The translations under genes were made by a program, and so were the position numbers. 64,000 nucleotides of DNA from NORP309 sp964352735 (GTDB lineage Bacteria > Pseudomonadota > Gammaproteobacteria > Xanthomonadales > Marinicellaceae), in contig CAYGTC010000003.1 of assembly GCA_964352735.1 (NCBI GenBank), positions 122,377-186,376 of the forward strand, written 5' to 3'. Positions within the stretch are counted from its first letter, which is position 1. The number at the start of each line of letters is the position of its first letter. Below, in pieces: positions 54,671 to 63,200 of the stretch. The notes under the pieces are model-generated. The model worked only from the letters and a program-made list of their open reading frames with translations, had not been told where the DNA came from and did no database searches.

Positions 54671-55219
54671 ATGAATAAAATGAAAATACAAGAAGAACGA
54701 ATTAATACCATTGAAGAACTTGAGCAACTAATGAAAGCTCAGAAATTATTTCATCCACCATTAAATATTCAAGTAATATTAAATTTATCATGGCTTAATG
54801 GCAATCAAAAAAAACTATATGAACAACGTTTTTCAAATTATGTCAGTGATTGCGGTTGTATGTTAGGTGCATTTTGTGCTCGCATATTAACATTAATTTG
54901 CTTGATTGGTTTATGTGTTTTTATTATTTTGAATAACGATCTACCTATTTTACTAGATTTGGCTCTTGTTATTGCTTTACCAGTTCTTTTTGTTATTGGA
55001 AATTTTATTTTTCCGCTTGTTTCGTTATTGATATTTTCTGCCCTAACTTTGTATATCTATAGTCCTGCATATATTCAAGGATTACTAATAATTGCTATTT
55101 TGATCATGTATTATTTTATTGGTGCAGCATTAGGTAAATCCTATGGTGTATTCAAATCAAGGAAAAAGTTTTATGATTTATTGGCGGATTTGAAAGGTAA
55201 AGTTATCCTCGAAGATTAA
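54671..55219 (+). CDS. Multi-pass inner-membrane protein of unknown function
   Basis: I do not recognise a family. The 182-residue protein has a soluble N-terminal part (about 1-60) followed by several hydrophobic stretches. These lie at about 68-86 (ARILTLICLIGLCVFIIL), 90-108, 109-130 and 134-150, so it is probably a four-helix membrane protein. It ends in a basic, soluble tail. The start is the ATG at 54671; an ATG at 54680 is equally possible, and neither has a strong ribosome binding site. It sits nine bases after the hydroxylase gene and 60 before the dioxygenase gene, in the same operon. A role in export, self-protection or membrane anchoring of the synthetase is conceivable, but no transporter or immunity motif is seen. 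Confidence 0.75.
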   Translation: MNKMKIQEERINTIEELEQLMKAQKLFHPPLNIQVILNLSWLNGNQKKLYEQRFSNYVSDCGCMLGAFCARILTLICLIGLCVFIILNNDLPILLDLALVIALPVLFVIGNFIFPLVSLLIFSALTLYIYSPAYIQGLLIIAILIMYYFIGAALGKSYGVFKSRKKFYDLLADLKGKVILED

Positions 55220-55279
55220 CTTTACAAACTAATTATTAGTAACAACATAGCTATGAGAAATTGAATAAAGAGAAATTTT

Positions 55280-56248
55280 ATGAACAAAGATATTAACTCC
55301 TTACTTGAAGAAAGTATATATAGTGATAAAGGCCCTTATGTGATTGAACCTACATCATCAAACAACAATATTATTAAATGGTTAGAAACCAATAAAAATC
55401 ATTTTGAAACGCAATTATCGACTTATGGAACAGTTCTGCTGAGAGGATTTAATTTAGAAAAACATAACTCATTTGAGTCTATCATAAATATCATTTGTGA
55501 AGAGGTTATTATTGGATATGGAGACTTACCAGAAGAAAAAGGAAGTAAAAAAATTTATGGTTCAACTCCATATCCAGAAGATATGAAAATACTTTATCAT
55601 AATGAAAGTTCTCATTTATCAACATGGCCTACTAGACAATTTTTTGCTTGTGTAATACCTGCTGAAATTGGTGGTGAGACGCCAATTGTTGATTGTAGGA
55701 AAATTTATCAAACTATGGATGTTAGCTTAAGAAAAGATCTTGAAGAAAAAGGCCTGTTATATATAAGAAACTTTATACCTGGTTTAGATGTTAGTTGGCA
55801 AGATTTTTATAAAACCCACAACAAAAAAGAAGTGGAAGATAAAATTATTAGTTCAGGAGGAGATTTTGAATGGATGCCTGATGGTGTCTTGTTTACTAAA
55901 CGACATGCACATGCTATTCATAAGCACCCCATAAGTAATGAAAAAGTGTTTTTTAATCAAATAATGCTTCATCATCCATATTTTTTAAAAGCAGAAGTTA
56001 GAAATGTTTTGATGTCTTTGTGCGGCGAAGATAATATGCCTAGAACCGTTAAGTTTGGTGATGGAACTCCCATAAACAATAATTCTTTACAGCACTTACT
56101 TGATTTGTATGATCAAGAGTCTGTTGCTTTTAAGTGGCAAAAAGGTGATTTGTTAATTTGTGATAATATGTTGGTTGCTCACGCCAGAAACTCGTTTGAA
56201 GGAGAGCGTAAAATTATTGTTGGATTGGGCAACCCCAATGGGGTATGA
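55280..56248 (+). CDS. SyrP/TauD-type Fe(II)/2-oxoglutarate hydroxylase
   Basis: Predicted non-haem iron dioxygenase of the TauD/TfdA superfamily, closest in motif style to SyrP-like enzymes that hydroxylate amino acids bound to NRPS carriers. It has 322 residues. The iron site is H107-N-E109 (YHNESSHL) plus H301 (VAHARNSF), and R310 (GERK) should bind 2-oxoglutarate. The stretch FFACVIPAEIGGETPIVDCR is typical of this group, where Glu commonly replaces Asp in the HxD/E motif. It is the last gene of the operon and ends 91 bases before a convergent gene. The modified residue is likely Asn, Asp, Orn or another residue of this peptide; SyrP itself acts on Asp. A second, unrelated hydroxylase type in the operon suggests that two different residues are modified. 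Confidence 0.88.
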   Translation: MNKDINSLLEESIYSDKGPYVIEPTSSNNNIIKWLETNKNHFETQLSTYGTVLLRGFNLEKHNSFESIINIICEEVIIGYGDLPEEKGSKKIYGSTPYPEDMKILYHNESSHLSTWPTRQFFACVIPAEIGGETPIVDCRKIYQTMDVSLRKDLEEKGLLYIRNFIPGLDVSWQDFYKTHNKKEVEDKIISSGGDFEWMPDGVLFTKRHAHAIHKHPISNEKVFFNQIMLHHPYFLKAEVRNVLMSLCGEDNMPRTVKFGDGTPINNNSLQHLLDLYDQESVAFKWQKGDLLICDNMLVAHARNSFEGERKIIVGLGNPNGV

Positions 56249-56339
56249 ATACTCATGATAAGTAACTCCAAAAGAATTGATAAGTTTTTGAATATAAAAA
56301 CTGATGTCTATGAATTGCACATATTAAAGAAATTAAGCG

Positions 56340-57128
56340 TTACTGAGAATTATTGATGGAATTGAACTGAAATTGAGTGACGCCCAATTCTGGATAGGTA
56401 CCCTCGGCGACATGGGATTCATGTTTTTCAATGATGGCTTTGATGCGTTTTTCTGTTTTTAATAATTCTTGGTGCAATTGTTGATTCACTTCTTGATGAA
56501 AGCGGGGAGCAACTTTAGTTGATGAATGTGTAGTCTGTAATAAGTTGGTTTGATCAGCAGTACTGACAAACATGTTTTTATAATAAGTTTGGAATAGTCT
56601 TTTTGCAGTTATGTCCACATCATCGGCCATCATTCTTATGGTATTGAGCTGCTCAGGTAATGTCAAATTAAGTTTATAATGACCATTGTCTAGTTTTTTT
56701 ATGATTTTATTGGTCAGTAATTCTTTAACAATTGCATTGGATCTTATGTGCTGGGCATAAATTGCATCAATGATCTTTTGCAACTCAGATCGACTGAGTA
56801 TCTCATTGTCTTTCTGAGAAAATGCCAATTGTAACTGTGCAATGATCATGTCCATTTTATTCATTGGGTTGGTATAATTTCTGTGAAGATTATTTTTATG
56901 TTCTGAAATGGTTCTTCTGTCCATGCCGGTTTTGATTGCAATGGCTTGCAGGCTGGGTTTTATGTTGACTTCACTGAGAATTTCTTCTGCTGCATGAATA
57001 TAAGCCTTCTGAAGGTTTCTGACGAATTCATGAAAGTGTAATCCGAATCTTATGACCATTTTGCAGACCGGAACAAGTGCCACTTGTAGTTGTATGGGTT
57101 TGTTGGAATGAGGGTCAAGTTTTTTCAT
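56340..57128 (-). CDS. DUF6502 family protein, putative regulator
   Basis: A protein of about 262 residues from the start used here (ATG at 57126-57128). An upstream in-frame ATG at 57191 would add 21 residues, but those look unlike the family opening. It resembles DUF6502 proteins of gammaproteobacteria, whose function is not known to me. Around residues 55-80 it has a helix-turn-helix-like stretch (SLQAIAIKTGMDRRTISEH), suggesting DNA binding. The C-terminal half is rich in charged residues and Gln and may form a coiled coil (LHQELLKTEKRIKAIIEKH). It is convergent with the tailoring operon and follows the LysR gene on the same strand. An imperfect palindrome lies just upstream of the chosen start. 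It is probably not a biosynthetic gene. Confidence 0.7.
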   Translation of the reverse strand: MKKLDPHSNKPIQLQVALVPVCKMVIRFGLHFHEFVRNLQKAYIHAAEEILSEVNIKPSLQAIAIKTGMDRRTISEHKNNLHRNYTNPMNKMDMIIAQLQLAFSQKDNEILSRSELQKIIDAIYAQHIRSNAIVKELLTNKIIKKLDNGHYKLNLTLPEQLNTIRMMADDVDITAKRLFQTYYKNMFVSTADQTNLLQTTHSSTKVAPRFHQEVNQQLHQELLKTEKRIKAIIEKHESHVAEGTYPELGVTQFQFNSINNSQ

Positions 57129-57136
57129 ATATAATT

Positions 57137-57156
57137 TGTGCACATTATTGTACACA
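57137..57156. promoter_or_regulatory. Palindrome upstream of the DUF6502 gene
   Basis: TGTGCACATTATTGTACACA is an imperfect 20-base palindrome (TGTG-N12-CACA), nine bases upstream of the chosen DUF6502 start. Its position suits an operator. If the longer start at 57191 is real, it lies inside the gene instead. Confidence 0.4.
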
Positions 57157-57279
57157 TATTGTAAAATAAATCCTTCAAGTAGTATAATCAAATACGAATA
57201 TTAGTTGTTAATTTATCTCTTAGTTTACAATTTAATTTGCAATTGATATGAAATGAAGTTTTTTTAGAACTTTAACACG

Positions 57280-57319
57280 ACTGGTATAAGTTTTAGGGTT
57301 TACGTTTTCTTATACCAGT
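57280..57319. repeat. Perfect 11-bp inverted repeat between LysR and DUF6502 genes
   Basis: ACTGGTATAAG (57280-57290) and CTTATACCAGT (57309-57319) are exact inverted copies with an 18-base spacer. The spacer side carries a short T stretch, but no clear T-run follows on the minus strand. It could be a weak terminator for the LysR gene or an operator for the DUF6502 gene. Confidence 0.5.
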
Positions 57320-57371
57320 TATGTTTAAATACATACCATATAAAAACATTTCTGCTTTTTAAAATATTATT

Positions 57372-58301
57372 TTAATTGTCGATGATGTATTTTTCTGCTT
57401 GTTTAGTACTCTTGTTTGCCTCTTTTGTCACCCATTTTTTGAACTCTAAGACTTTTTTTGAGTTTTCTGTGCCCTTAGGGCAAACAAAGTAGTAAGCAAA
57501 TTCGCTTGGTATACTGATGTTAAATGGTGCATAAAGTAACTTTCTTTTTAAATCATCAATGACCAATGGTGTTCTTCCCAATGCAAACCCTTTGCCATTT
57601 TCTATTGATTCGAGCATCATTACTGTATGGCTGAATCGAGTACCTTTTATGCTTTTATTAATGTGTGTGCCAGCTTTTTGGAACCACATATTCCAATCTT
57701 CAGTTGAAAAATCATCATGTACAAGGCTGTGTTCTAATAGAATAGAGGGGTCAGGGTCTTTTTCCAGGGTTTTATATACAGAACGGCTGCAAATTGGAAA
57801 GACACGTTCTTCAAAAAGTAGTTCACAATAAACATCTGGCCAATTGCCTTTTCCATACCTAATTGCAACATCAATGTCCTCTTTTTTGAAGTCAGCTAAC
57901 CACTCGAATGCAGATATGCTGACTTCAAGTTCAGGGTATGTGTCTTGGAATTGCCAAATTCTTTTGGCCATCCATTTTGTTGCAAATGAGGGCAGTAATG
58001 AAATCTTTAGCATATCTTTAGAGTTTCTGTTTGCCAATAACCTAGAAGCTTTTTCTAATTGTTCAAGTGGTTCCATTATTGATAACAAATAAACCTTGCC
58101 ATCTGTCGTTAACTTAAGAGAGCGATTGTATCTTTTGAATAGTTTAACCTCAGTCATTTCTTCTAAAGATTTTATTTGATGACTGATTGCTGCTTGTGTT
58201 ACAAAAAGTTCTTCGGCTGCCTTGGTGAAACTCAAATGACGTGCAGAAGCTTCAAAAGCTTTTAAAGCTCGTAATGGAGGAACGTGGTTATATTTTCTCA
58301 T
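57372..58301 (-). CDS. LysR-type transcriptional regulator, GcvA-like
   Basis: LysR-family regulator of 309 residues, a normal length. The N-terminal winged helix (LRALKAFEASARHLSFTKAA, then VTQAAISHQIKSLEE) and the opening PPLRALKAFEA are typical of the GcvA subgroup. The rest forms the periplasmic-binding-protein-like effector domain (LKISLLPSFATKWMAKR, IDVAIRYGKG). The start fits the family opening. No ribosome binding site is visible; instead a perfect inverted repeat sits three bases before the start, suggesting autoregulation. It is transcribed away from a promoter for a possible small RNA, a common LysR arrangement. Control of the peptide cluster is possible but not shown. The effector is unknown. 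Confidence 0.93.
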   Translation of the reverse strand: MRKYNHVPPLRALKAFEASARHLSFTKAAEELFVTQAAISHQIKSLEEMTEVKLFKRYNRSLKLTTDGKVYLLSIMEPLEQLEKASRLLANRNSKDMLKISLLPSFATKWMAKRIWQFQDTYPELEVSISAFEWLADFKKEDIDVAIRYGKGNWPDVYCELLFEERVFPICSRSVYKTLEKDPDPSILLEHSLVHDDFSTEDWNMWFQKAGTHINKSIKGTRFSHTVMMLESIENGKGFALGRTPLVIDDLKRKLLYAPFNISIPSEFAYYFVCPKGTENSKKVLEFKKWVTKEANKSTKQAEKYIIDN

Positions 58302-58303
58302 AT

Positions 58304-58328
58304 TCTGAATAAGTTCATTTTATTCAGA
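58304..58328. promoter_or_regulatory. Perfect palindrome at the LysR start, likely operator
   Basis: TCTGAATAA (58304-58312) and TTATTCAGA (58320-58328) are exact inverted copies separated by seven bases. They lie immediately upstream of the LysR gene and about 37 bases before a divergent -35 box. This position and dyad symmetry fit an autoregulatory LysR binding site. Confidence 0.6.
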
Positions 58329-58364
58329 TTAATATATCTTATCCGAAACATAAAAACAACTCGT

Positions 58365-58392
58365 TTGTAAAATTAATTGATAACGGTATAAT
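58365..58392 (+). promoter_or_regulatory. Sigma-70-like promoter for a divergent transcript
   Basis: TTGTAA (58365-58370), a 16-base spacer, and a perfect TATAAT (58387-58392). It reads rightward, away from the LysR gene, into a region with no convincing coding sequence that ends in a strong terminator. Confidence 0.6.
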
Positions 58393-58398
58393 GACGAT

Positions 58399-58664
58399 GT
58401 TTTCTTGATAAGGGCAAATTAAATTGTTTTGAACTTATTATTTTTTTTAAAGTCAAAGAAAGCAATACTACAATTTTTTATTGTGTAGTAAGTGAATTTT
58501 TTCACTCTTTTTGGTTAGACTCGATTGAGTTTAACAGATGGTGGTAGTCCACCGACAGTTATGGAGATATTTGGGTTTTTCCTCCCTCTTCCTGAATATC
58601 AGATTTTTATTAAGCCAGACATAACGAATTATTTAGCCTTCTCCTTTGGAGAAGGTTTTTTTTT
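58399..58664 (+). ncRNA. Candidate structured small RNA of about 265 nt
   Basis: This stretch lies between a good promoter (58365-58392) and an intrinsic terminator and has no convincing reading frame. Several hairpins follow one another: TACTACA/TGTAGTA (58466-58490), GTGAA/TTCAC (58492-58505), GTTAGACTC/GAGTTTAAC (58514-58535) and GGTGG/CCACC (58540-58553). A longer arm pairs GTTATG (58558-58563) with CATAAC (58620-58625) and encloses GATATT/AATATC. I do not recognise it as 6S RNA, tmRNA, RNase P RNA or a known riboswitch. It could also be the leader or remnant of a lost gene. The ends are estimates. Confidence 0.5.
58637..58664 (+). terminator. Rho-independent terminator
   Basis: CCTTCTCC, a three-base loop, GGAGAAGG, then nine T residues. 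The stem is eight perfect base pairs. It terminates rightward transcription coming from the promoter near 58390. Confidence 0.88.
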
Positions 58665-58889
58665 GCCTAAAAAAACTCATTCGTTCCGATAATACTTATT
58701 ATTATGTGATTATTAGTGACCTTGTATCTTTGCTCGACTTTGGATGATTGAGAAAAAGAATTAAAAATGTGTCAATCAAGATGCAAAACGCAGTCTAATA
58801 ACCAGTTATTGGCAATTTTTGTAATGCAGATGGACATTTTTTTAAATTTTTTTTCTTCATTCAAGAATCGAGCAAAGATTTATAATAGA
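58665..58889. other. Non-coding gap after the terminator
   Basis: About 225 bases of AT-rich sequence between the intrinsic terminator and the end of the minus-strand Cys-rich gene. I see no gene, promoter or strong hairpin that I can support. Confidence 0.5.
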
Positions 58890-59198
58890 CTATCTTCTAC
58901 AAAAATCCTCTATGCAATCAGCATAGTCAGTTGCACATTGACTGATTCCTGCGCCTGAGGCTATACAGGCCTGTAAATTGCTGGAGCATTGTCTACAAGC
59001 TTGAATATTAATTCCTGATATTTCAAATAGTCTGAATTGATTGCTATCGGCGTTTTTTATCCAAAAATTTTCAATTTCTTGATTGATGGTGACTTTATGA
59101 TTTGCTGGTAAGTTTTTGACGCTATGATGGGTGGTCTCTAAAGCCAATGAACTCATCGAAAAGGTGATTATTGCAATTAATGTTAATATTTTATTCAT
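58890..59198 (-). CDS. Small secreted Cys-rich protein
   Basis: I do not recognise a family. The 102-residue protein has a clear Sec signal peptide (MNKILTLIAIITFSMSSLA, cleaved about residue 19). The mature part ends in six Cys spaced C-x2-C-x6-C-x9-C-x6-C-x4-C (ACRQCSSNLQACIASGAG and onward), which look helical and probably form three disulfides in the periplasm or outside the cell. The start is supported by an AAGAGA site. It is transcribed leftward and stands alone; its upstream region holds an inverted-repeat element. It could be a small toxin, effector or envelope protein, but nothing in the sequence decides this. Confidence 0.75.
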   Translation of the reverse strand: MNKILTLIAIITFSMSSLALETTHHSVKNLPANHKVTINQEIENFWIKNADSNQFRLFEISGINIQACRQCSSNLQACIASGAGISQCATDYADCIEDFCRR

Positions 59199-59228
59199 TA
59201 TATTTCTCTTTTAAGGTTTAATTATCAT

Positions 59229-59412
59229 CAGAGGCCTCAGCATAACTATATGACAAAAAATAGAGAAAAAGTTCTATGGAACAAATTTTCACATATGCCG
59301 CAAAGCGTTAATTATCAAGGGTGATATACACCAAATCAGCTAAATTTGTAACAAAAATGCTGGTGAATTTAATCATTTTTTATTTGTAATTATAGTTATG
59401 CTAAGGCCTCTG
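59229..59412. mobile_element. MITE-like element with 22-bp terminal inverted repeats
   Basis: The left end at 59229-59250 (CAGAGGCCTCAGCATAACTA and two more bases) and the right end at 59391-59412 are inverted copies matching at 21 of 22 positions. Together they enclose 184 bases with no gene. Size and ends fit a miniature inverted-repeat element. No target-site duplication is evident, so a regulatory dyad is an alternative. It lies between the divergent secreted-protein genes. Confidence 0.5.
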
Positions 59413-59520
59413 TTTGTGAGGTTGATCCTCGAGACCAATTATATGGGCTTAGTAAAAATACAGTGATCAATATAACGACATAAATCTTCTATATTCGGTC
59501 CAAAATAATAACTATCGCGC

Positions 59521-59538
59521 CAATAGTTTTTACTATTG
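59521..59538. repeat. Hairpin upstream of the small secreted protein gene
   Basis: CAATAGT, a TTTT loop, ACTATTG: seven perfect pairs. It lies about 70 bases before the gene at 59610. It may be an operator or leader hairpin; there is no T-run of a terminator. Confidence 0.35.
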
Positions 59539-59609
59539 CGACATTGGTATTGACTTATATTTTGATGCTTGTAAACTCAAATTTCTATTGTTAAATATAT
59601 GAGGAAATC

Positions 59610-59894
59610 ATGAAAATAAAATTATTATCTTTGCTTTTTTTAATAACAAGTGTTGCTGTTTTTCTGTTGAAGCCTTCTTTTGCACATGCAGGACTATTTT
59701 TTGAAAAAGATTGTTTTCATAATGGGGTGATTTATCGTTCAATCACTGGAGCTTATATTCCAAATATGACACTTCCAGCTTGTTCTGAATCGATTCAGAG
59801 TGTTCCTGCTCATAATCCAGGTGATGTACGTTTTAAAGAAAGTCACCTCTGTGTATTAACAGAAAATGTAAGATATTCATCAGAAGACAGCTAA
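59610..59894 (+). CDS. Small secreted protein of unknown function
   Basis: I do not recognise a family. The 94-residue protein has a strong ribosome binding site (GAGGAA, 59601-59606) and a clear signal peptide (KIKLLSLLFLITSVAVFLL, cleaved after about AHA, residue 27). The mature part of some 67 residues has three Cys (DCFHNG, PACSES, LCVLT) and no obvious domain. It stands alone, 411 bases from the divergent Cys-rich gene. A second inverted-repeat element follows it. Export to the periplasm or outside is likely; the function is unknown. Confidence 0.72.
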   Translation: MKIKLLSLLFLITSVAVFLLKPSFAHAGLFFEKDCFHNGVIYRSITGAYIPNMTLPACSESIQSVPAHNPGDVRFKESHLCVLTENVRYSSEDS

Positions 59895-59947
59895 AAATAA
59901 AGTAAATACTCAAGTTTTTTATTGTGAGATTTGATTGTAAGCTATTA

Positions 59948-60126
59948 TTAACTCTGTTAGATAATACAGCACTACAAGTCTCACCTTATTTGTTTATAGC
60001 CATGCATAAGTATGCAGATTTAGTTATTCCATATCAAATGCTGATGAAAACTAAGTTTATGAATAAATAAGGTGAGATCTTTCGCAAATATTTCAACAGG
60101 ATAAGGAGATTATCTAACAGGGTTAA
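59948..60126. mobile_element. Second MITE-like element with nested inverted repeats
   Basis: The outer arms TTAACTCTGTTAGATAAT (59948-59965) and ATTATCTAACAGGGTTAA (60109-60126) match at 17 of 18 positions. Inner arms TCTCACCTTATTT (59979-59991) and AAATAAGGTGAGA (60065-60077) match perfectly. The whole 179-base block could fold into one long stem. A degenerate direct copy of the left arm (TAACTCAGTCAGATAA) sits at 60146-60161. No gene is inside. It could also end the upstream transcript. Confidence 0.5.
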
Positions 60127-60224
60127 TTAAGGTTTTTATTAAATCTAACTCAGTCAGATAAAAAGTTTCAATGGTAAGAAATTTATGTTTTTTATAACTT
60201 CGAACAATGTGATTGCCTTTCAGT

Positions 60225-60242
60225 ACTATGAACTCTCATAGT
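60225..60242. promoter_or_regulatory. Hairpin just before the sensor kinase start
   Basis: ACTATGA, four bases, TCATAGT: seven perfect pairs ending nine bases before the ATG at 60251. It covers the place where a ribosome binding site would be, and none is visible, so it may affect translation or be an operator. Confidence 0.4.
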
Positions 60243-60250
60243 TATTACAA

Positions 60251-63200
60251 ATGATTATATTGATTAAACAATTGAAATATTTATTATTATTCGTTGCATT
60301 TACCAATGCTTCAGCACTTAGATTTCATCAACCAATAATCAATGATGGATTTGCCAATAGAAGTATTTGGACAATTGCTAAAGACCAAAAAGGGTTTGTC
60401 TGGTTTGCAACGACTCATAATGTTCTTAGGTATGATGGTTATGAATTTGAGCCCTTGAGCATTATTGAAAGTATCTCTTATAAAAAAAGGACTTTACACG
60501 CTGATTCTTCAAATACATTATGGATTGGAACGGAATATGGTGAAATATTTTCTTATTTTAAAGGTCAAGTTTCCTCATATGGAATCATTAATGGTGATAA
60601 AGAAATCAGTATTAACAACAATGATTTACAGATTAACAGAATCTCATCAGACAACCAGAATAATATCTATATCGCGAGTAACAATGGGTTGTACAGCAAA
60701 AAAGCATCTGAAGCAAAATTTAAACCCATGGCTTGGGAAGGCGAGGTTGTCAAGGATGTCTATGTTTCTTTCGATCAATCTCTTTATGTTACCAATAATC
60801 ATGAATTGTTTCTTGTCGATAATCATCAAAAAAATGTTGTTGTTACTTTTAATGACGCCGAGTCCCCCAGAGTTATCCATGAAACAACCGATCAGCAATT
60901 GAATGTAGGTACCAATTTATTCTTATATAAAATTGATGAAAAGCTCTCAATTGCACATAAAATTAATGCCATGCCATCAGATGCTATTTTAAGTATGGCC
61001 TCAAATAAAGAAAAATTATGGGTCGGGACTCTAGTTAATGGGATGTACGCAATAAATCGAGATGATTTATCAGTAATTCATAAACTTAAACAGGAACCAT
61101 TAATGATCAATGGGCTATCTGATGATTTGATTATTGATATGTTATTGGATGACAGCGGTGTACTCTTTTTGGGTACTTTTGATGGTGATATTAATATAAC
61201 CAACGTCAATACAGTAAAATTTGGGTTGTTAAATGGTCAAACTGCACAATTGAACTGTCTAAAATCACAGGTTATTTATCACATATTTGAAGATGATAAA
61301 GGTTTTTTATGGTTGAGCACAGCAAATGGAATTGTCAGGTATTCAAAAAAAAGCAAAGAATGTATTTATTTTGGTTCAAATAAGGATAAAAACTCTTTAT
61401 CGTATCCAGAAATAAGATCTATAAACCAAGACAAAGATGGACTATATTGGATATCTACCAACAATGGCCTAAACGTATTAAATTTTTCAAATCGAAGAAT
61501 TGACAGATTGACTGGTCAAGCACCGCCATTTGCTACTTTATTCTCATTCGAATATGCAGTTAATAAAAGAATTGTTGGAACAAAATCTGGTTTGTTTATA
61601 TATGATACAGAAAGAAAATCCTTTAATCCATTTAAGAGTAAAGAACAATATGTGTTAGATGCAGAATATTTTGCCTATGCAAAAGATCAATCAGCACAAT
61701 ATTACTTTGCCACATCTGCTGGGTTGGTTTACCTGTCAGAAAATCAACTTGAGTCAGTTGAGTCGGTCAATCAACTGGTGGGTAGTACAATTTTAAAAGA
61801 TGTTTATATCAACACTCAAACCAATTTAATGTGGTTATCAACTCAGGATAATGGTTTATTTAAAATGAACCTGAGGGGTGAATTAATCAAACATATGTCT
61901 TTGGGAAATGAGTTGCCACTTAGTGCTCATCTTTTGGATATTTTGGAAGATGACAATGGGCACTTATGGGTAAGTAGCCTTAACGGCCTTTATCGCATTC
62001 ATATAAATAATTACCATACACAATTTTTTGGCGTTACTGATGGTTTGCAGGGGAATACATTTAAGCGAGGTGCTTCTTTTAAAAATAAAGTTGGGAAACT
62101 TTATTTTGGTGGTTTAAATGGTTTGAATGGCTTTTATCCTGAAGATATTTTTCTTAATGATGAACCGCCTGAGGTGGTTTTGACTAAATTGACACGATTC
62201 AATAAAACAGTGATTCCCAAAGTTCAAAACGGTGATTTCTCTATCCAAAAACCAATTGATGAATTAGAAATTTTGAATTTAGGACATCAAGATTATATAT
62301 TTGGTTTTGAGTATGCAGCATTAGATTTTGCGGACTCAAAAAGGAATCAATATGCTTATTTTTTGGATGGTTTTGATAAAGAATGGAACCATGCCAATGC
62401 ACAAAACCGTCGTATTACTTATACTAACTTAAATTCAGGCACATATTCTTTAATGATAAAAGCATCGAATAAAGATGGTGTATGGAGTGAGCCTAAAAAT
62501 ATATTAACGATAAAAATCAAACCGGCTCCTTGGTATAGTTGGTGGGCTTTTTTATGTTATGCGGCATTATTTGTTTTCGCATTTTATTCGTATATTCAAA
62601 GAAAAATTAGATTAGAAAAAATAGTATCTAAAAATCTAAAAAAACAAGTCACTCAACAAACTGAGCGCATTAATCAACAAAATGAAGTATTGGCATCATT
62701 AATGGCCAGAAAAAATGAGCTGTTCGCCAATATTTCTCATGAGTTCAGAACCCCATTGACTTTAATATTGGGCCCAATACAAGGCCTGATAAACAATGGT
62801 AAAGAAGCTCAGTCTTTAGAGGCCTTAAAAATGGTCAATAGAAATGCAAACAAACTTTTGAGCTTAGTTGATCATTTATTATTGCTGGCAAAATTTACTG
62901 AAAAGTCGCCACTAAAAAAATACACTCAAGAGGTTGATCATTCAATTAAAGCAATTGTCGCTACTTTTGAGTATGCTGCTCAACAAAAACGTCAGCGCAT
63001 CAATCTTTTACCACTTGAGCCGGCTTATATATGCGTCACTCATGAGGCGCTAGAAATAATCTTGGGCAATCTACTATCTAATGCCATAAAATATACTCCA
63101 GTTGGTGGGTGTATTACTGTTGGTTCAATTATTAAGGATCAACATGTGATAATTTATGTAGAAGATACAGGGCCGGGCATTGCTGAGGAACAAAAAAGTG

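Noticed and set aside
56233..56243. CCCC-AAT-GGGG hairpin as terminator of the tailoring operon
   Set aside because: The stem is only four pairs, lies inside the coding end of the dioxygenase gene and has no T-run after it.
58538..58624. 28-codon open frame inside the candidate small RNA
   Set aside because: No ribosome binding site precedes it, its start lies in a hairpin, and the peptide has no recognisable features.
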